DNA of 64,000 nucleotides. Source: Bradyrhizobium sp. Lineage in GTDB: Bacteria > Pseudomonadota > Alphaproteobacteria > Rhizobiales > Xanthobacteraceae. The notes under the pieces are model-generated. The model ran no database searches, was not told the DNA's origin, and saw only the letters and a program-made list of their open reading frames with translations. Made by a program: the position numbers and the translations under genes. The stretch lies in the NCBI RefSeq assembly GCF_016219575.1, contig NZ_JACRMG010000009.1:372001-436000 (forward strand), read 5' to 3'. How positions within the stretch are numbered: the first letter of the stretch is position 1; the number at the start of each line of letters is the position of its first letter. Of this stretch, positions 46,844 to 57,376 are shown one piece after another.

Positions 46844-47446
46844 CTAGCCGAATTCCAGCAGGTCGCCGGAGGGAATACGCCCTGGCAGCCGGTGGAACAG
46901 GTCGCGGTCGATGATGGTACGCAGTTTCGGCACCGGCAGCGTGTCGTTGCCGCGCATCAGGTTCTTGATCTCGAAGCCGCCGTCCTCGCTGATGGTCTTC
47001 AGCGATGCGATGATATGCGTGACCCCCCGGCCATCCGAGAACGGCAAGAGCAGTCGCTCATAGGCGACGATGCGGCCGTAGATGTCGTCGATATGAGCGA
47101 TGGTGTAGGCGGGCAGGGCGCGCCGGATACACTCGTAATAAACCGGCATCACGATCGGGGCGAGGCGGGGACCGAGATACTGGTCGAGCGGGCGACCCTT
47201 GCCGGTGTGGCCATAGGCGCTCGACATCCGCGTGCCGTCGCTGTCGATGATCAGGCGCGGCGGCTTCTGCGTGGTATCGACGGTGTAGTAGACGAGGTCC
47301 GGAAGTTCCTCCTCGATGCGCGCCGGCTGGTATTCCGCCATGGCAGGCAGTTTCTGGTCCCGGGCATATAGCCGCAGCCAGGTATTGAGCAGGTCACGCT
47401 GCTTGATCGATTTGACGACCGTCGGATTTGCGCTTTCGAAGTCCAT
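46844..47446 (-). CDS. PAS_5-type PAS-domain protein (copy 2)
   Basis: A 200-residue paralogue of the next gene downstream. Both begin MDF-S-A-P-VV; here the helix is RDLLNTWLRLYARDQKLPAM and the core is YERLLLPFSDGRGVTHIIAS with EDGGFEIKNLMRG. ATG 47446 aligns exactly with the start of copy 1, so the much longer open frame upstream is not coding. The pair probably arose by tandem duplication. It is transcribed away from the Liv-type operon. Its ligand or partner is unknown. Confidence 0.8.
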   Translation of the reverse strand: MDFESANPTVVKSIKQRDLLNTWLRLYARDQKLPAMAEYQPARIEEELPDLVYYTVDTTQKPPRLIIDSDGTRMSSAYGHTGKGRPLDQYLGPRLAPIVMPVYYECIRRALPAYTIAHIDDIYGRIVAYERLLLPFSDGRGVTHIIASLKTISEDGGFEIKNLMRGNDTLPVPKLRTIIDRDLFHRLPGRIPSGDLLEFG

Positions 47447-47821
47447 GCCCCTACCGCCCGCCTTGAAAGCAAAACGCTGAAGCTTGCGATGGAAGGCCAA
47501 ATTTTTGATGAAGGTAAGGGATTGCTGCCAAACAGCCTTAAGAAAGGCTTTCCGTCCCCCGAAACCGGGCCACACATCGCAGCATTGCCGCCGCGGGCCC
47601 GTGGCAGGTACCCGACAAATGGCCGCCGCGCCGGCCGCCGCGGCAAGGGGGCCGGCACCCTGTCTTTCCGCCTTGCCTAACCGGCTAGGATGACGGCATA
47701 TTCCGCCCCCGGAGGCGGCCGGTCCGTGACGTTGCAAGACGTCCGGGAGAACCAGCCGGCAGAAAGATAATTGGCCAGGCGCGCGCGGACCTCGCGACGA
47801 CGGCCAATGGGGGAAGTTTGT
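47447..47821. other. Divergent intergenic region without a gene
   Basis: These 375 bases separate the minus-strand PAS_5 pair from the plus-strand Liv-type operon and must hold both promoters. I see a small hairpin (AGCC...GGCT near 47536-47551) and a very GC-rich block (about 47620-47665), but no convincing -35/-10 pair, riboswitch or RNA gene. A sigma-54 site was looked for and not found. Confidence 0.5.
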
Positions 47822-48569
47822 TTGGCCGATGAGTTCATTCTCGAAACCCACGGATTGACCAAGGAGTTCGCGGGGTTTTTCGCCGTTCGCGATGTCTCTC
47901 TGAAAGTCCGCCGGGGTTCCATTCATGCGTTGATCGGTCCGAACGGGGCCGGCAAGACGACGTGTTTCAACCTCCTGACCAAGTTCCTGCAGCCGACGGC
48001 TGGCCAGATCCTCTACAAGGGGCATGACATCACCGCGATGAAGCCGGCGGACGTCGCCCGGCTCGGGCTGGTGCGCTCGTTCCAGATCTCGGCGGTGTTT
48101 CCGCATCTGACTGCGCTCGAGAACGTGCGGGTGGCGCTGCAACGCCAGCACGGCCATTCCTTCGACTTCTGGCGCTCCAAATCGGTGCTGGACCGCTTCA
48201 ATTCCAAGGCGCTGGAACTGCTCAATGACGTGGGCCTCAGCGAATTCGCCAAGACGCCGGCGGTGGAGATGCCCTACGGCCGCAAGCGCGCGCTGGAGAT
48301 CGCCACCACGCTCGCGCTCGATCCCGAAATGATGCTGCTGGACGAGCCGATGGCCGGCATGGGCCATGAGGACATCGACAAGATCGCGGCGCTGATCAAG
48401 CGCATCTCGGCGAAATACACCATCCTGATGGTCGAGCATAATCTGAGCGTGGTCGCCAACCTCTCCGACATCATCACCGTGCTGACGCGCGGACAGGTGC
48501 TTGCCGAGGGCAACTATGCAGAACTGACCAAGGACGAGCGCGTCAAGGAAGCCTATCTGGGAGCCGGTC

Positions 48570-48577
<8 letters not shown>
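47822..48577 (+). CDS. Liv-type ABC transporter ATP-binding protein (LivG-like)
   Basis: First ATPase of a branched-chain amino-acid-type (HAAT) importer, 251 residues. Walker A is GPNGAGKTT, Walker B MMLLDEPMAGM and the H-loop VEHNL. The signature is the degenerate PYGRKR usual in LivG-type subunits. I chose TTG 47822 because a purine-rich ribosome site (GGGGGAAG) ends 5 bases upstream and relatives begin just before DEFILETHGLTKEF. ATG 47807 is the alternative. The 3' end overlaps the next gene by 8 bases. Confidence 0.9.
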
Positions 48578-49316
<739 letters not shown>

Positions 49317-49355
49317 ACGACGATAATCACTCCAGGCAGATCCAAGGGAGATACA

Positions 49356-50573
49356 ATGAAACAGAAGCTCTCGAAACTCCTTCTCGGCACGGCGCTTTCG
49401 CTCGTTGCCGCCACCGGCGCCTTTGCGCAGGACAAGACCATCAAGATCGGCGTGCTCACCGACAATTCCGGTCTCTATGCCGACCTCGGCGGCCCGGGCT
49501 CGACGCTCGCGGCGCAGATGGCGGTCGAGGATGCGGGCCTCGCCGGCAAGGGCTGGAAGGTCGACGTTGTCTCAGCCGACCACCAGAACAAGCCCGACAT
49601 CGGCACCAACGTCGCGCGCCAGTGGCTCGACGTCGAAAAGGTCGACGTATTCGTGGACGTCCTGAACTCCGGCGTTGCGCTGGCGGTCAGCAATCTCGTC
49701 AAGGAGAAGAACGCCGTCCTGATCGACACCGGCGCGGCGACGTCGGACCTTACCGGCAAGGCCTGCACGCCGAACACCATTCACTGGGTCTATGACACCT
49801 ACATGCTGGCCAACAGCACCGGCCAGGCGCTGGTGAAGGCCGGCGGCGATAGCTGGTACTTCCTCACCGCAGACTATGCGTTCGGCCACGCGCTGGAGCG
49901 TGACACCGCGGCGGTCGTGACCAAGTCGGGCGGCAAGGTGGTCGGCACGGTCCGGCATCCGCTCAACACCGCGGACTTCTCCTCGTTCCTGCTGCAGGCG
50001 CAGGCCTCCAAGGCGAAGATCATCGGCATGGCGAACGCCGGCGGCGACACCACCAACACCATCAAGCAGGCGGCCGAGTTCGGCATCGTCTCCGGCGGCC
50101 AGAAGCTCGCCGGCCTGCTGCTGTTCCTCCCGGACGTCCACGCTCTCGGCCTCAAGGTGGCGCAGGGACTGAACTTCACCGAGACCTTCTACTGGGACCT
50201 CAACGACGGCACGCGCACCTTCTCCAAGCGCTTCTCCGAGCGCATGAAGAACAAGGCGATGCCTTCGATGATCCAGGCCGGCGTCTATTCCGGCCTGATC
50301 CACTATTTCAAGGCGCTGGAAGCGATGGGCGGCAACCCGCATGACGGCGCCAAGGTGGTGGCCAAGATGAAGGAAATGCCGACCGACGATCCGCTGTTCG
50401 GCAAGGGCTCGATCCGCATCGACGGCCGCAAGATCCACCCGGCCTATCTGTTCGAGGTCAAGACGCCCGCCGAATCCAAGGGGCCGTGGGACTATTACAA
50501 GCTGGTCGGCACCACGCCGGCCGACCAGGCTTTCCGCCCGCTGTCGGAAGGCGCCTGCCCGCTGGTGAAGTAA
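49356..50573 (+). CDS. Periplasmic substrate-binding protein of the Liv-type transporter
   Basis: A 405-residue type I periplasmic binding protein with a signal peptide (KLLLGTALSLVAATGAFAQ, cut after AFA). The mature protein opens DKTIKIGVLTDNSGLYADLG, as in LivK/AmiC-like receptors. DTGAATSDLTGKAC and WYFLTADYAFGH shape the ligand cleft. The ligand may be an amino acid, amide or aromatic acid; sequence reading does not decide it. It is followed by a strong hairpin, which often leaves the binding protein more abundant than the permeases. Confidence 0.92.
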   Translation: MKQKLSKLLLGTALSLVAATGAFAQDKTIKIGVLTDNSGLYADLGGPGSTLAAQMAVEDAGLAGKGWKVDVVSADHQNKPDIGTNVARQWLDVEKVDVFVDVLNSGVALAVSNLVKEKNAVLIDTGAATSDLTGKACTPNTIHWVYDTYMLANSTGQALVKAGGDSWYFLTADYAFGHALERDTAAVVTKSGGKVVGTVRHPLNTADFSSFLLQAQASKAKIIGMANAGGDTTNTIKQAAEFGIVSGGQKLAGLLLFLPDVHALGLKVAQGLNFTETFYWDLNDGTRTFSKRFSERMKNKAMPSMIQAGVYSGLIHYFKALEAMGGNPHDGAKVVAKMKEMPTDDPLFGKGSIRIDGRKIHPAYLFEVKTPAESKGPWDYYKLVGTTPADQAFRPLSEGACPLVK

Positions 50574-50582
50574 GAAGGGAAG

Positions 50583-50613
50583 GGCACCCGCCGGCTGATG
50601 GCCGGCGGGTGCC
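50583..50613 (+). terminator. Perfect hairpin between binding-protein and permease genes
   Basis: Arms GGCACCCGCCGGC (50583-50595) and GCCGGCGGGTGCC (50601-50613) are exactly complementary with loop TGATG. No U-run follows, so it is probably a partial terminator or a 3'-end stabiliser for the binding-protein message. Confidence 0.75.
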
Positions 50614-50646
50614 GTCCGCAACTCAGAGTTTGCGAAAGATCGATCG

Positions 50647-51510
50647 ATGCAAGCCCTCTATGCTCAGCTTCTGGTGGGACTGATCAACGGCTCGTTCTAC
50701 GCGCTGTTGAGTCTCGGCCTTGCCGTGATCTTCGGCATGCTCAACATCATCAATTTCGCGCATGGCGCGCTCTACATGATGGGCGCGTTTTGCGCCTATT
50801 TCCTGCTCAATCTCCTGGGCATCGGTTACTGGTGGGCGCTGATCATCGCGCCGATCGCCGTCGGCATTTTCGGCATGATCCTGGAGCGGACCATGCTGCA
50901 GTGGCTGACCGGTCTCGACCATCTCTACGGTCTCTTGCTCACCTTCGGCATCGCGCTGATCGTGCAGGGCCTGTTCCAGAACTATTTCGGCTCGTCGGGC
51001 CTGCCTTACGCGATCCCGGACGAGTTGAGGGGCGGCATGAATCTCGGCTTCATGTTCCTGCCGATCTATCGCGGCTGGGTCGTCGTATTCTCGCTGGTGG
51101 TGTGCCTGGCCACCTGGTTCCTGATCGAGAAGACGCGGCTTGGCGCCAATCTGCGCGCCGCTACCGAAAACCCGACGCTGGTGCGCGCCTTCGGCATCAA
51201 CGTGCCCCGCATGATCACGCTCACCTACGGCCTCGGCGTTGGCCTTGCCGCGCTTGCCGGCGTGCTGTCGGCGCCGATCAACCAGGTCCGCCCGCTGATG
51301 GGCGCCGACCTCATCATCGTCGTGTTCGCCGTGGTCGTGATCGGCGGCATGGGTTCCATCATGGGCTCCATCATCACCGGCTTTGCGCTCGGGGTGATCG
51401 AGGGCCTGACCAAATACTTTTATCCCGAGGCCTCCAACACCGTCGTATTCGTGCTGATGGTGCTGGTGCTGCTGATAAAGCCGACGGGACTGACTGGACG
51501 GGCGGCCTGA
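50647..51510 (+). CDS. Liv-type ABC transporter permease (LivH-like)
   Basis: An inner-membrane permease of 287 residues with about eight hydrophobic segments. The N-terminus GLINGSFYALLSLGLAVIFG and MLNIINFAHGALYMMGAF is diagnostic of LivH. The cytoplasmic coupling loop is TRLGANLRAATENPTLVRAF, with the conserved region near ENPTLARAFG. LivM follows 1 base after the stop. The gene pairs with the LivM-like protein to form the channel. Confidence 0.93.
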   Translation: MQALYAQLLVGLINGSFYALLSLGLAVIFGMLNIINFAHGALYMMGAFCAYFLLNLLGIGYWWALIIAPIAVGIFGMILERTMLQWLTGLDHLYGLLLTFGIALIVQGLFQNYFGSSGLPYAIPDELRGGMNLGFMFLPIYRGWVVVFSLVVCLATWFLIEKTRLGANLRAATENPTLVRAFGINVPRMITLTYGLGVGLAALAGVLSAPINQVRPLMGADLIIVVFAVVVIGGMGSIMGSIITGFALGVIEGLTKYFYPEASNTVVFVLMVLVLLIKPTGLTGRAA

Positions 51511-51511
51511 C

Positions 51512-52480
51512 ATGAGCGCAATGACCGACGACACCCTGCCGGCATCGCCGCGCACCCTTCGCGACGAGATGATCGTATTCGCGGCGATGGCGGTGCTGCT
51601 GGCGATCGTGCCTGCGACCGGCATCTATCCGTTCTTCGTGATGCAGGCGCTGTGTTTCGCGCTGCTTGCCTGCGCGTTCAACCTCCTGATCGGCTTCGGC
51701 GGCCTGCTGTCGTTCGGCCACGCGATGTTCCTGGGCACGGCCGGCTATTTCACCGCGCATGCGTTGAAGGAGTGGGGCGTCTCGCCCGAGATCGGCATCG
51801 TGATCGGCACCGCCGGCGCGGCTGCGCTCGGCCTCATCACCAGTTATGTCTCGATCCGCCGCCAGGGCATCTATTTCTCGATGATCACGCTGGCGCTGTC
51901 GCAGCTCCTGTACTTCATCTACCTGCAGGCGCCGTTCACCCATGGCGAGGACGGCATCCAGGGCATTCCGCAGGGCATGATGTTCGGCTTCATCAACCTG
52001 TCGAACCCGACGGTGCTCTACTATGTCGTGCTGGCCGGGTTCCTCGGCGGCTTCCTCCTGATCTTCCGCACCATCAACTCGCCGTTCGGCGAGGTGCTGA
52101 AGGCGATCCGCGAGAACGAACCGCGCGCGATCTCGCTCGGCTACAAGACCGACCAGTACAAGCTGCTCGCTTTCATCCTGTCCGGCACGCTCGCCGGTTT
52201 TGCGGGATCGCTGAAGGTGTTCGTGGCGCAGAATGCCTCGCTCACCGACGTGCACTGGTCGATGTCCGGCGAAATCGTGCTGATGACGCTGGTCGGCGGC
52301 CTCGGCACCATCTTCGGCCCCGTGGTGGGTGCCTTCGTCATCATCGCCATGCAGCAATATCTTGCCGGTTTCGGCCAGTGGGTGACGGTGATCCAGGGCG
52401 TGATTTTCGTCGCCTGCGTGCTGACCTTCCGGCGCGGCATCGTCGGCGAGATCGGCCACTATTTCCGCCGGTCGCTGTAA
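51512..52480 (+). CDS. Liv-type ABC transporter permease (LivM-like)
   Basis: A 322-residue permease with about ten hydrophobic segments. It contains LLIGFGGLLSFGHAMFLGTA, the LivM signature, and the coupling loop SPFGEVLKAIRENEPRAISL. It completes the importer. ATG 51512 is one base after the LivH stop. No obvious terminator follows within the next 90 bases. Confidence 0.93.
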   Translation: MSAMTDDTLPASPRTLRDEMIVFAAMAVLLAIVPATGIYPFFVMQALCFALLACAFNLLIGFGGLLSFGHAMFLGTAGYFTAHALKEWGVSPEIGIVIGTAGAAALGLITSYVSIRRQGIYFSMITLALSQLLYFIYLQAPFTHGEDGIQGIPQGMMFGFINLSNPTVLYYVVLAGFLGGFLLIFRTINSPFGEVLKAIRENEPRAISLGYKTDQYKLLAFILSGTLAGFAGSLKVFVAQNASLTDVHWSMSGEIVLMTLVGGLGTIFGPVVGAFVIIAMQQYLAGFGQWVTVIQGVIFVACVLTFRRGIVGEIGHYFRRSL

Positions 52481-52572
52481 GCGCCGGTTTTCAGGGCGAT
52501 TTTGCTTCGAGAAAGCGGTGGATGACCCGGTTCCGGGCGCCGCCGCCTTGGGTTTTTCCGGCAATTCGGTCT

Positions 52573-52590
52573 ATGACAGTTTCGTGACGG
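52573..52590 (-). promoter_or_regulatory. PhoB-box-like site before the DUF47-pit genes
   Basis: On the minus strand the site reads CCGTCAC-GAAA-CTGTCAT. The second half matches the PhoB half-site CTGTCAT at 7 of 7 bases and the first at 5 of 7, with the right 4-base spacer. It is 44 bases before the DUF47 start and faces against the operon, which suits repression. In Sinorhizobium meliloti the equivalent orfA-pit operon is known to be repressed by PhoB under phosphate limitation. Confidence 0.55.
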
Positions 52591-52633
52591 GAGCGCGGGC
52601 TTCCCGGCCGTTTCTGACAATGGACTGACCCAC

Positions 52634-53278
52634 ATGCTGCGCTGGTTTCGTGCCTTCTTGCCGAAGGAAGAGCGGTTTTTCGACCTGTTCGCCCGCCACG
52701 CCGAAACCTGCGTCAAGGGCGCCGAGGCCCTGCAGGGCGTGCTGCGCGGCGGCGAGGAAACGGCGGTCTACTGCCAGCGCGTCAGCCAGTTCGAGAACGA
52801 CGCCGACGGCATCACGCGCGAGGTGCTCACCGCCGTGCGCCGCACCTTCATCACCCCGTTCGACCGCGGCGACATCAAGAACCTGATCACCTCGATGGAC
52901 GATGCCATCGACCAGATGCAGCAGACCGCGAAGGCCGTCATGTTGTTCGAGGTGCGTACCTTCGAGCCGCCGATGCGCGAGATGGGGCAACTCCTGGTCG
53001 AATGCGCCAATTTGGTGTCCCGCGCGCTGCCGTTGCTGAAATCGATCGGCGAAAACGTCTCGATGCTGACGTCGATCACGGAAGAGCTGACCAAGCTGGA
53101 AGGCCGGGTCGACGACCTCCACGACATCGGCATGAAGGAGTTGTTCCTCAAGCACCGGAATGCCAGCGCCATGGACTTCATCGTCGGCGTCGAGATCTAC
53201 GACCATCTCGAAAAGGTAGCCGACCGCTTCGACGACGTCGCCAACGAGATCAATAGTATCGTGATCGAACAGGTATAG
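52634..53278 (+). CDS. DUF47 (PhoU-like) protein, Pit accessory
   Basis: A 214-residue all-helical protein of the DUF47/YkaA family, related to PhoU. Residues 1-15 (MLRWFRAFLPKEERFFDLF) and the central FDRGDIKNLITSMDDAIDQM are typical. The family accompanies Pit phosphate transporters and is thought to regulate them. It is 16 bases upstream of the pit gene. In Sinorhizobium the same pair is named orfA-pit. Confidence 0.9.
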   Translation: MLRWFRAFLPKEERFFDLFARHAETCVKGAEALQGVLRGGEETAVYCQRVSQFENDADGITREVLTAVRRTFITPFDRGDIKNLITSMDDAIDQMQQTAKAVMLFEVRTFEPPMREMGQLLVECANLVSRALPLLKSIGENVSMLTSITEELTKLEGRVDDLHDIGMKELFLKHRNASAMDFIVGVEIYDHLEKVADRFDDVANEINSIVIEQV

Positions 53279-53294
53279 GGCAGGGACCTGAGCC

Positions 53295-54302
<1,008 letters not shown>

Positions 54303-54391
54303 CCGGTTGGCGAAAAGCATGCCCAATTCCTATATGGGTTGGGTTCCGAACAAGCTTGATATCAGCCGTTTTCCCTGCCAAACGCTCGCCC

Positions 54392-56008
54392 ATGTCCGAT
54401 ATTGCCCTGACCGCCGCGCAACCCGCCGCGTCGCCGCTTGCCCATGAAGTGGCACGTCGCCGCACCTTTGCGATCATCTCTCACCCCGACGCCGGCAAGA
54501 CCACGCTGACGGAAAAACTGCTGCTGTTCGGCGGCGCCATCAACCTCGCCGGCCAGGTAAAGGCCAAGGGCGAGCGGCGCAACACCCGTTCCGACTGGAT
54601 GAAGATCGAGCGCGAGCGCGGCATTTCGGTCGTCACCTCGGTGATGACCTTCGAATTCAATGGTCTTGTGTTCAACCTGCTGGACACGCCGGGCCACGAG
54701 GACTTTTCCGAAGACACCTATCGAACGCTGACCGCCGTCGATTCGGCGGTGATGGTGATCGACGCCGCCAAGGGCATCGAGGCGCGCACCCGAAAACTGT
54801 TCGAGGTGTGCCGGCTGCGCGACATCCCGATCATCACCTTCATCAACAAGATGGACCGCGAGAGCCGCGACACCTTCGAATTGCTGGACGAGATCGAGAA
54901 GACGCTGGCGCTCGACACCACGCCGATGACCTGGCCGGTCGGCCGCGGCCGCGACTTCCTCGGCACCTATGATGTCGTCAACGGCGGCGTCCGCCTGCTC
55001 GAGGGTGGCGGCGCCAAGACCGGCGCCACCGAGCAGATCGACATCGCCGATCTCGGCAAGCGCAACCCCAATCTGGACGTCGGCCAGGTCAGGGAAGAGC
55101 TGGAGCTGGTCTCGGAGGCCTGCAAGCCGTTCGATCTCGAGGCGTTCCGCGAGGGCCATCTCACCCCGGTCTATTTCGGCAGCGCGCTGCGCAACTTCGG
55201 CGTCGGCGATCTGCTTGAAGGTCTCGGCAAGTTCGCACCTGCCCCGCGCGCGCAGGACAGCAATTTGCGCAAGGTGGAAGCCGCCGAGCCGCGCATGAGC
55301 GCGTTCGTGTTCAAGATCCAGGCCAACATGGACCCGAACCACCGCGACCGCATCGCCTTTGCGCGGCTGTGCTCCGGCAAGCTCAGCCGCGGCATGAAGG
55401 CCAAGCTGGTGCGCACCGGCAAGAACATGAGCCTGTCGAGCCCGCAATTCTTCTTCGCCCAGGACCGCTCGGTGGCGGATGAGGCCTTTGCCGGCGACGT
55501 CGTCGGCATCCCCAACCACGGCACGCTCCGCATCGGCGACACCTTGACCGAGGGCGAGGATCTCACCTTCGTCGGCGTGCCGAGCTTTGCGCCGGAAATC
55601 GTCCGCCGTGTGCGGCTGACGGATGCGATGAAGGCGAAGAAACTGAAAGAGGCGCTGCAGCAGATGTCGGAGGAGGGCGTGGTCCAGGTATTCCGCCCAC
55701 GCGACGGCGCGCCTGCGCTGGTCGGCGTGGTCGGCCCGCTGCAGCTCGACGTGCTGAAGGCGCGGCTCGATGCCGAATACTCGCTGCCGGTGGAATTCGA
55801 AGTGTCGGAGTTCCAGCTGGCGCGCTGGATTTCCTGCGACGACCGCAAGAAACTGGAAGCCTTCATCAGCGCCAACAATTCGGGGATCGCCGACGACGTC
55901 GACGGCGATCCGGTGTTCATGGCCAGGAACGAGTTCTATCTCGGCTACACCAAGGAGCGCGCCGAGGGGATCGAGTTCTCCGCGGTGAAGGATGTGAAGA
56001 AGAAGTAG
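54392..56008 (+). CDS. prfC: Peptide chain release factor 3
   Basis: A translational GTPase of 538 residues that recycles RF1 and RF2 after termination. The G domain has ISHPDAGKTTLTEKLLLFGG, the switch II DTPGHEDFSEDTYRTL and NKMDRE. The sequence GERRNTRSDWMKIERERGIS is typical of RF3 rather than EF-G. The C-terminal domains III follow. ATG 54392 fits the family; the longer open frame upstream is antisense-like read-through of the pit gene. Function is confident. Confidence 0.95.
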   Translation: MSDIALTAAQPAASPLAHEVARRRTFAIISHPDAGKTTLTEKLLLFGGAINLAGQVKAKGERRNTRSDWMKIERERGISVVTSVMTFEFNGLVFNLLDTPGHEDFSEDTYRTLTAVDSAVMVIDAAKGIEARTRKLFEVCRLRDIPIITFINKMDRESRDTFELLDEIEKTLALDTTPMTWPVGRGRDFLGTYDVVNGGVRLLEGGGAKTGATEQIDIADLGKRNPNLDVGQVREELELVSEACKPFDLEAFREGHLTPVYFGSALRNFGVGDLLEGLGKFAPAPRAQDSNLRKVEAAEPRMSAFVFKIQANMDPNHRDRIAFARLCSGKLSRGMKAKLVRTGKNMSLSSPQFFFAQDRSVADEAFAGDVVGIPNHGTLRIGDTLTEGEDLTFVGVPSFAPEIVRRVRLTDAMKAKKLKEALQQMSEEGVVQVFRPRDGAPALVGVVGPLQLDVLKARLDAEYSLPVEFEVSEFQLARWISCDDRKKLEAFISANNSGIADDVDGDPVFMARNEFYLGYTKERAEGIEFSAVKDVKKK

Positions 56009-56033
56009 GCGCGGCTGCCGTCAGGATCGTTGA

Positions 56034-56321
56034 CTATTCCCAGCCGGCCTCTTCCTCACATGCCTTCTGCTCTTCGGGGTGCGTCTTTTCCCACTCGGTG
56101 ACTGACTGCGTATCTTCATCAGTCATCTTGTTGTTCATGCAAGTGCAGTACTTGAGCACGACCAGGCGCTTCGCGCCTTGATCGGAATTATCCTTGACGC
56201 ATTGATTGATCCACTTGACGTCATCGGTTGTCACGGCGACGGCACTGCCGCCGGCCAAAATAACGGACAGGCTGCTCAGCAGTAAGCCTTTTAGAATTGA
56301 TCTCGCGGCAAAATTCGACAT
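56034..56321 (-). CDS. Small secreted cysteine-containing protein
   Basis: A 95-residue protein with an N-terminal signal peptide (SILKGLLLSSLSVILAGGSA, cut near AVA). The mature part of about 65 residues has four cysteines (INQCVKDN, LKYCTCMNN, QKACEEE), enough for two disulfides, and is acidic. I do not recognise a family. It converges on prfC with a 25-base gap. The crotonase promoter region lies upstream in the other direction. Confidence 0.75.
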   Translation of the reverse strand: MSNFAARSILKGLLLSSLSVILAGGSAVAVTTDDVKWINQCVKDNSDQGAKRLVVLKYCTCMNNKMTDEDTQSVTEWEKTHPEEQKACEEEAGWE

Positions 56322-56502
56322 CTCGCACCTCTGCTCCCGCCGATATGCGGTTCACTGGTGTTGATGCTTTTATCCGATCCAATGCGATTTGTCTGCTGTG
56401 ACCTCCGCGTCATTGCCATGAGCTGCGGGGGCGAGGCCGCCCCGACCAAGCCGGGCGATGACACCTCTTGCGGGACGACTAGCCTTGGCCTTCTCGCTAC
56501 AT

Positions 56503-56586
56503 ATGCATCCAGTGGATGCCGCTATGCGTCCACTGCCCGTTGTCGGGACTTGCGCCCGACCGAGCAGAAGTATCCACTGGATGCAT
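56503..56586. promoter_or_regulatory. Cluster of operator-like palindromes before a crotonase gene
   Basis: ATGCATCCAGTGGA (56503-56516) and its exact inverse TCCACTGGATGCAT (56573-56586) flank 56 bases. The first lies in GCATCCAGTGGATGC (56505-56519), itself a perfect palindrome about G56512. The second holds ATCCACTGGAT. A third half-like copy, GCGTCCACTGC, is at 56526-56536. The motif core TCCASTGGA repeats, which suggests cooperative binding of one regulator. The TetR-type gene downstream is a candidate. Confidence 0.65.
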
Positions 56587-56607
56587 GTAATCCAGGGAGA
56601 AGCAGCT

Positions 56608-57333
56608 ATGACGAAACTCGCCACCTATTCCCGTTCCGGGGCCATCGCCGCCATCACCATGGACGACGGCAAGGCCAATGTGATGTCGCTGGCCATGCTG
56701 AACGCGCTGCATGCGGCCTTCGACGAGGCCGAGCGCGACAAGGTCGTCCCGATCCTGAACGCCCGCGGCAGGCATTTTTCCGGCGGCTTCGACCTCGCCG
56801 TGTTCGCCAGGGGTAGCGCCGAGGAGCAGTATTTGATGGTGAAGGCGGGCGCGGAGTTGGCGCTGCGGATATTGTCGTTTCCGTTTCCCGTGGTGGCGGC
56901 GTGCCAGGGCAATGCCTACCCGATGGGAGCGTTCCTTATCATGTCGAGCGATCACCGCATCGCCGCCGAGGGCGATTACCGGATCGGCATGAACGAGGTC
57001 GCGATCGGGTTGACCGTGCCGCGTTTCGCCATCGAGGTGGCGCGGCAGCGGCTGACGCCGGCCTATTTCAGCCGGGTCGTGATGACCGCGGAGATGTTCG
57101 GACCCGCCGAGGCCGTCACCGCCGGGTTCTTCGACCGTGTCGTTGCGGCGGACCGGCTGGAGCAGGCGGCGGAGGAGACGGCGCTGGCGCTGAGCGGGCT
57201 GAACATGGCCGCCCACGCCGCGACCAAGGCGCGGGCGCGCGGCGCGGTCATCAAGCTGATCCGGCAGGTCATCGACGAGGACATCACGCCGCAATATGGC
57301 GATGATCGCGTGGCGCGGCGGGCTTCGGCGTGA
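56608..57333 (+). CDS. Crotonase/enoyl-CoA hydratase-family protein
   Basis: A 241-residue crotonase-fold protein, a little shorter than classical hydratases. The oxyanion-hole block is RGRHFSGGFDLAVF, then FPVVAACQGNAYPMGAFLIM. The catalytic glutamates of enoyl-CoA hydratase are not clearly in place (YRIGMNEVAIGLTVPRFAIE has one), so an isomerase or thioesterase is possible. ATG 56608 follows GGGAGAAG. A TetR-type regulator gene follows 43 bases later. Palindromic operator-like sites lie upstream. Confidence 0.87.
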   Translation: MTKLATYSRSGAIAAITMDDGKANVMSLAMLNALHAAFDEAERDKVVPILNARGRHFSGGFDLAVFARGSAEEQYLMVKAGAELALRILSFPFPVVAACQGNAYPMGAFLIMSSDHRIAAEGDYRIGMNEVAIGLTVPRFAIEVARQRLTPAYFSRVVMTAEMFGPAEAVTAGFFDRVVAADRLEQAAEETALALSGLNMAAHAATKARARGAVIKLIRQVIDEDITPQYGDDRVARRASA

Positions 57334-57376
57334 GGCGGTGGTAGCGTCCGGCGCGGGAGCTTTGTATGAAGAGAAC

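Noticed and set aside
47500..47560. Sigma-54 promoter for the PAS_5 genes (TTTGGCAGCAATCCC on the minus strand)
   Set aside because: The GG element is present but no GC lies at the required 10-base distance.
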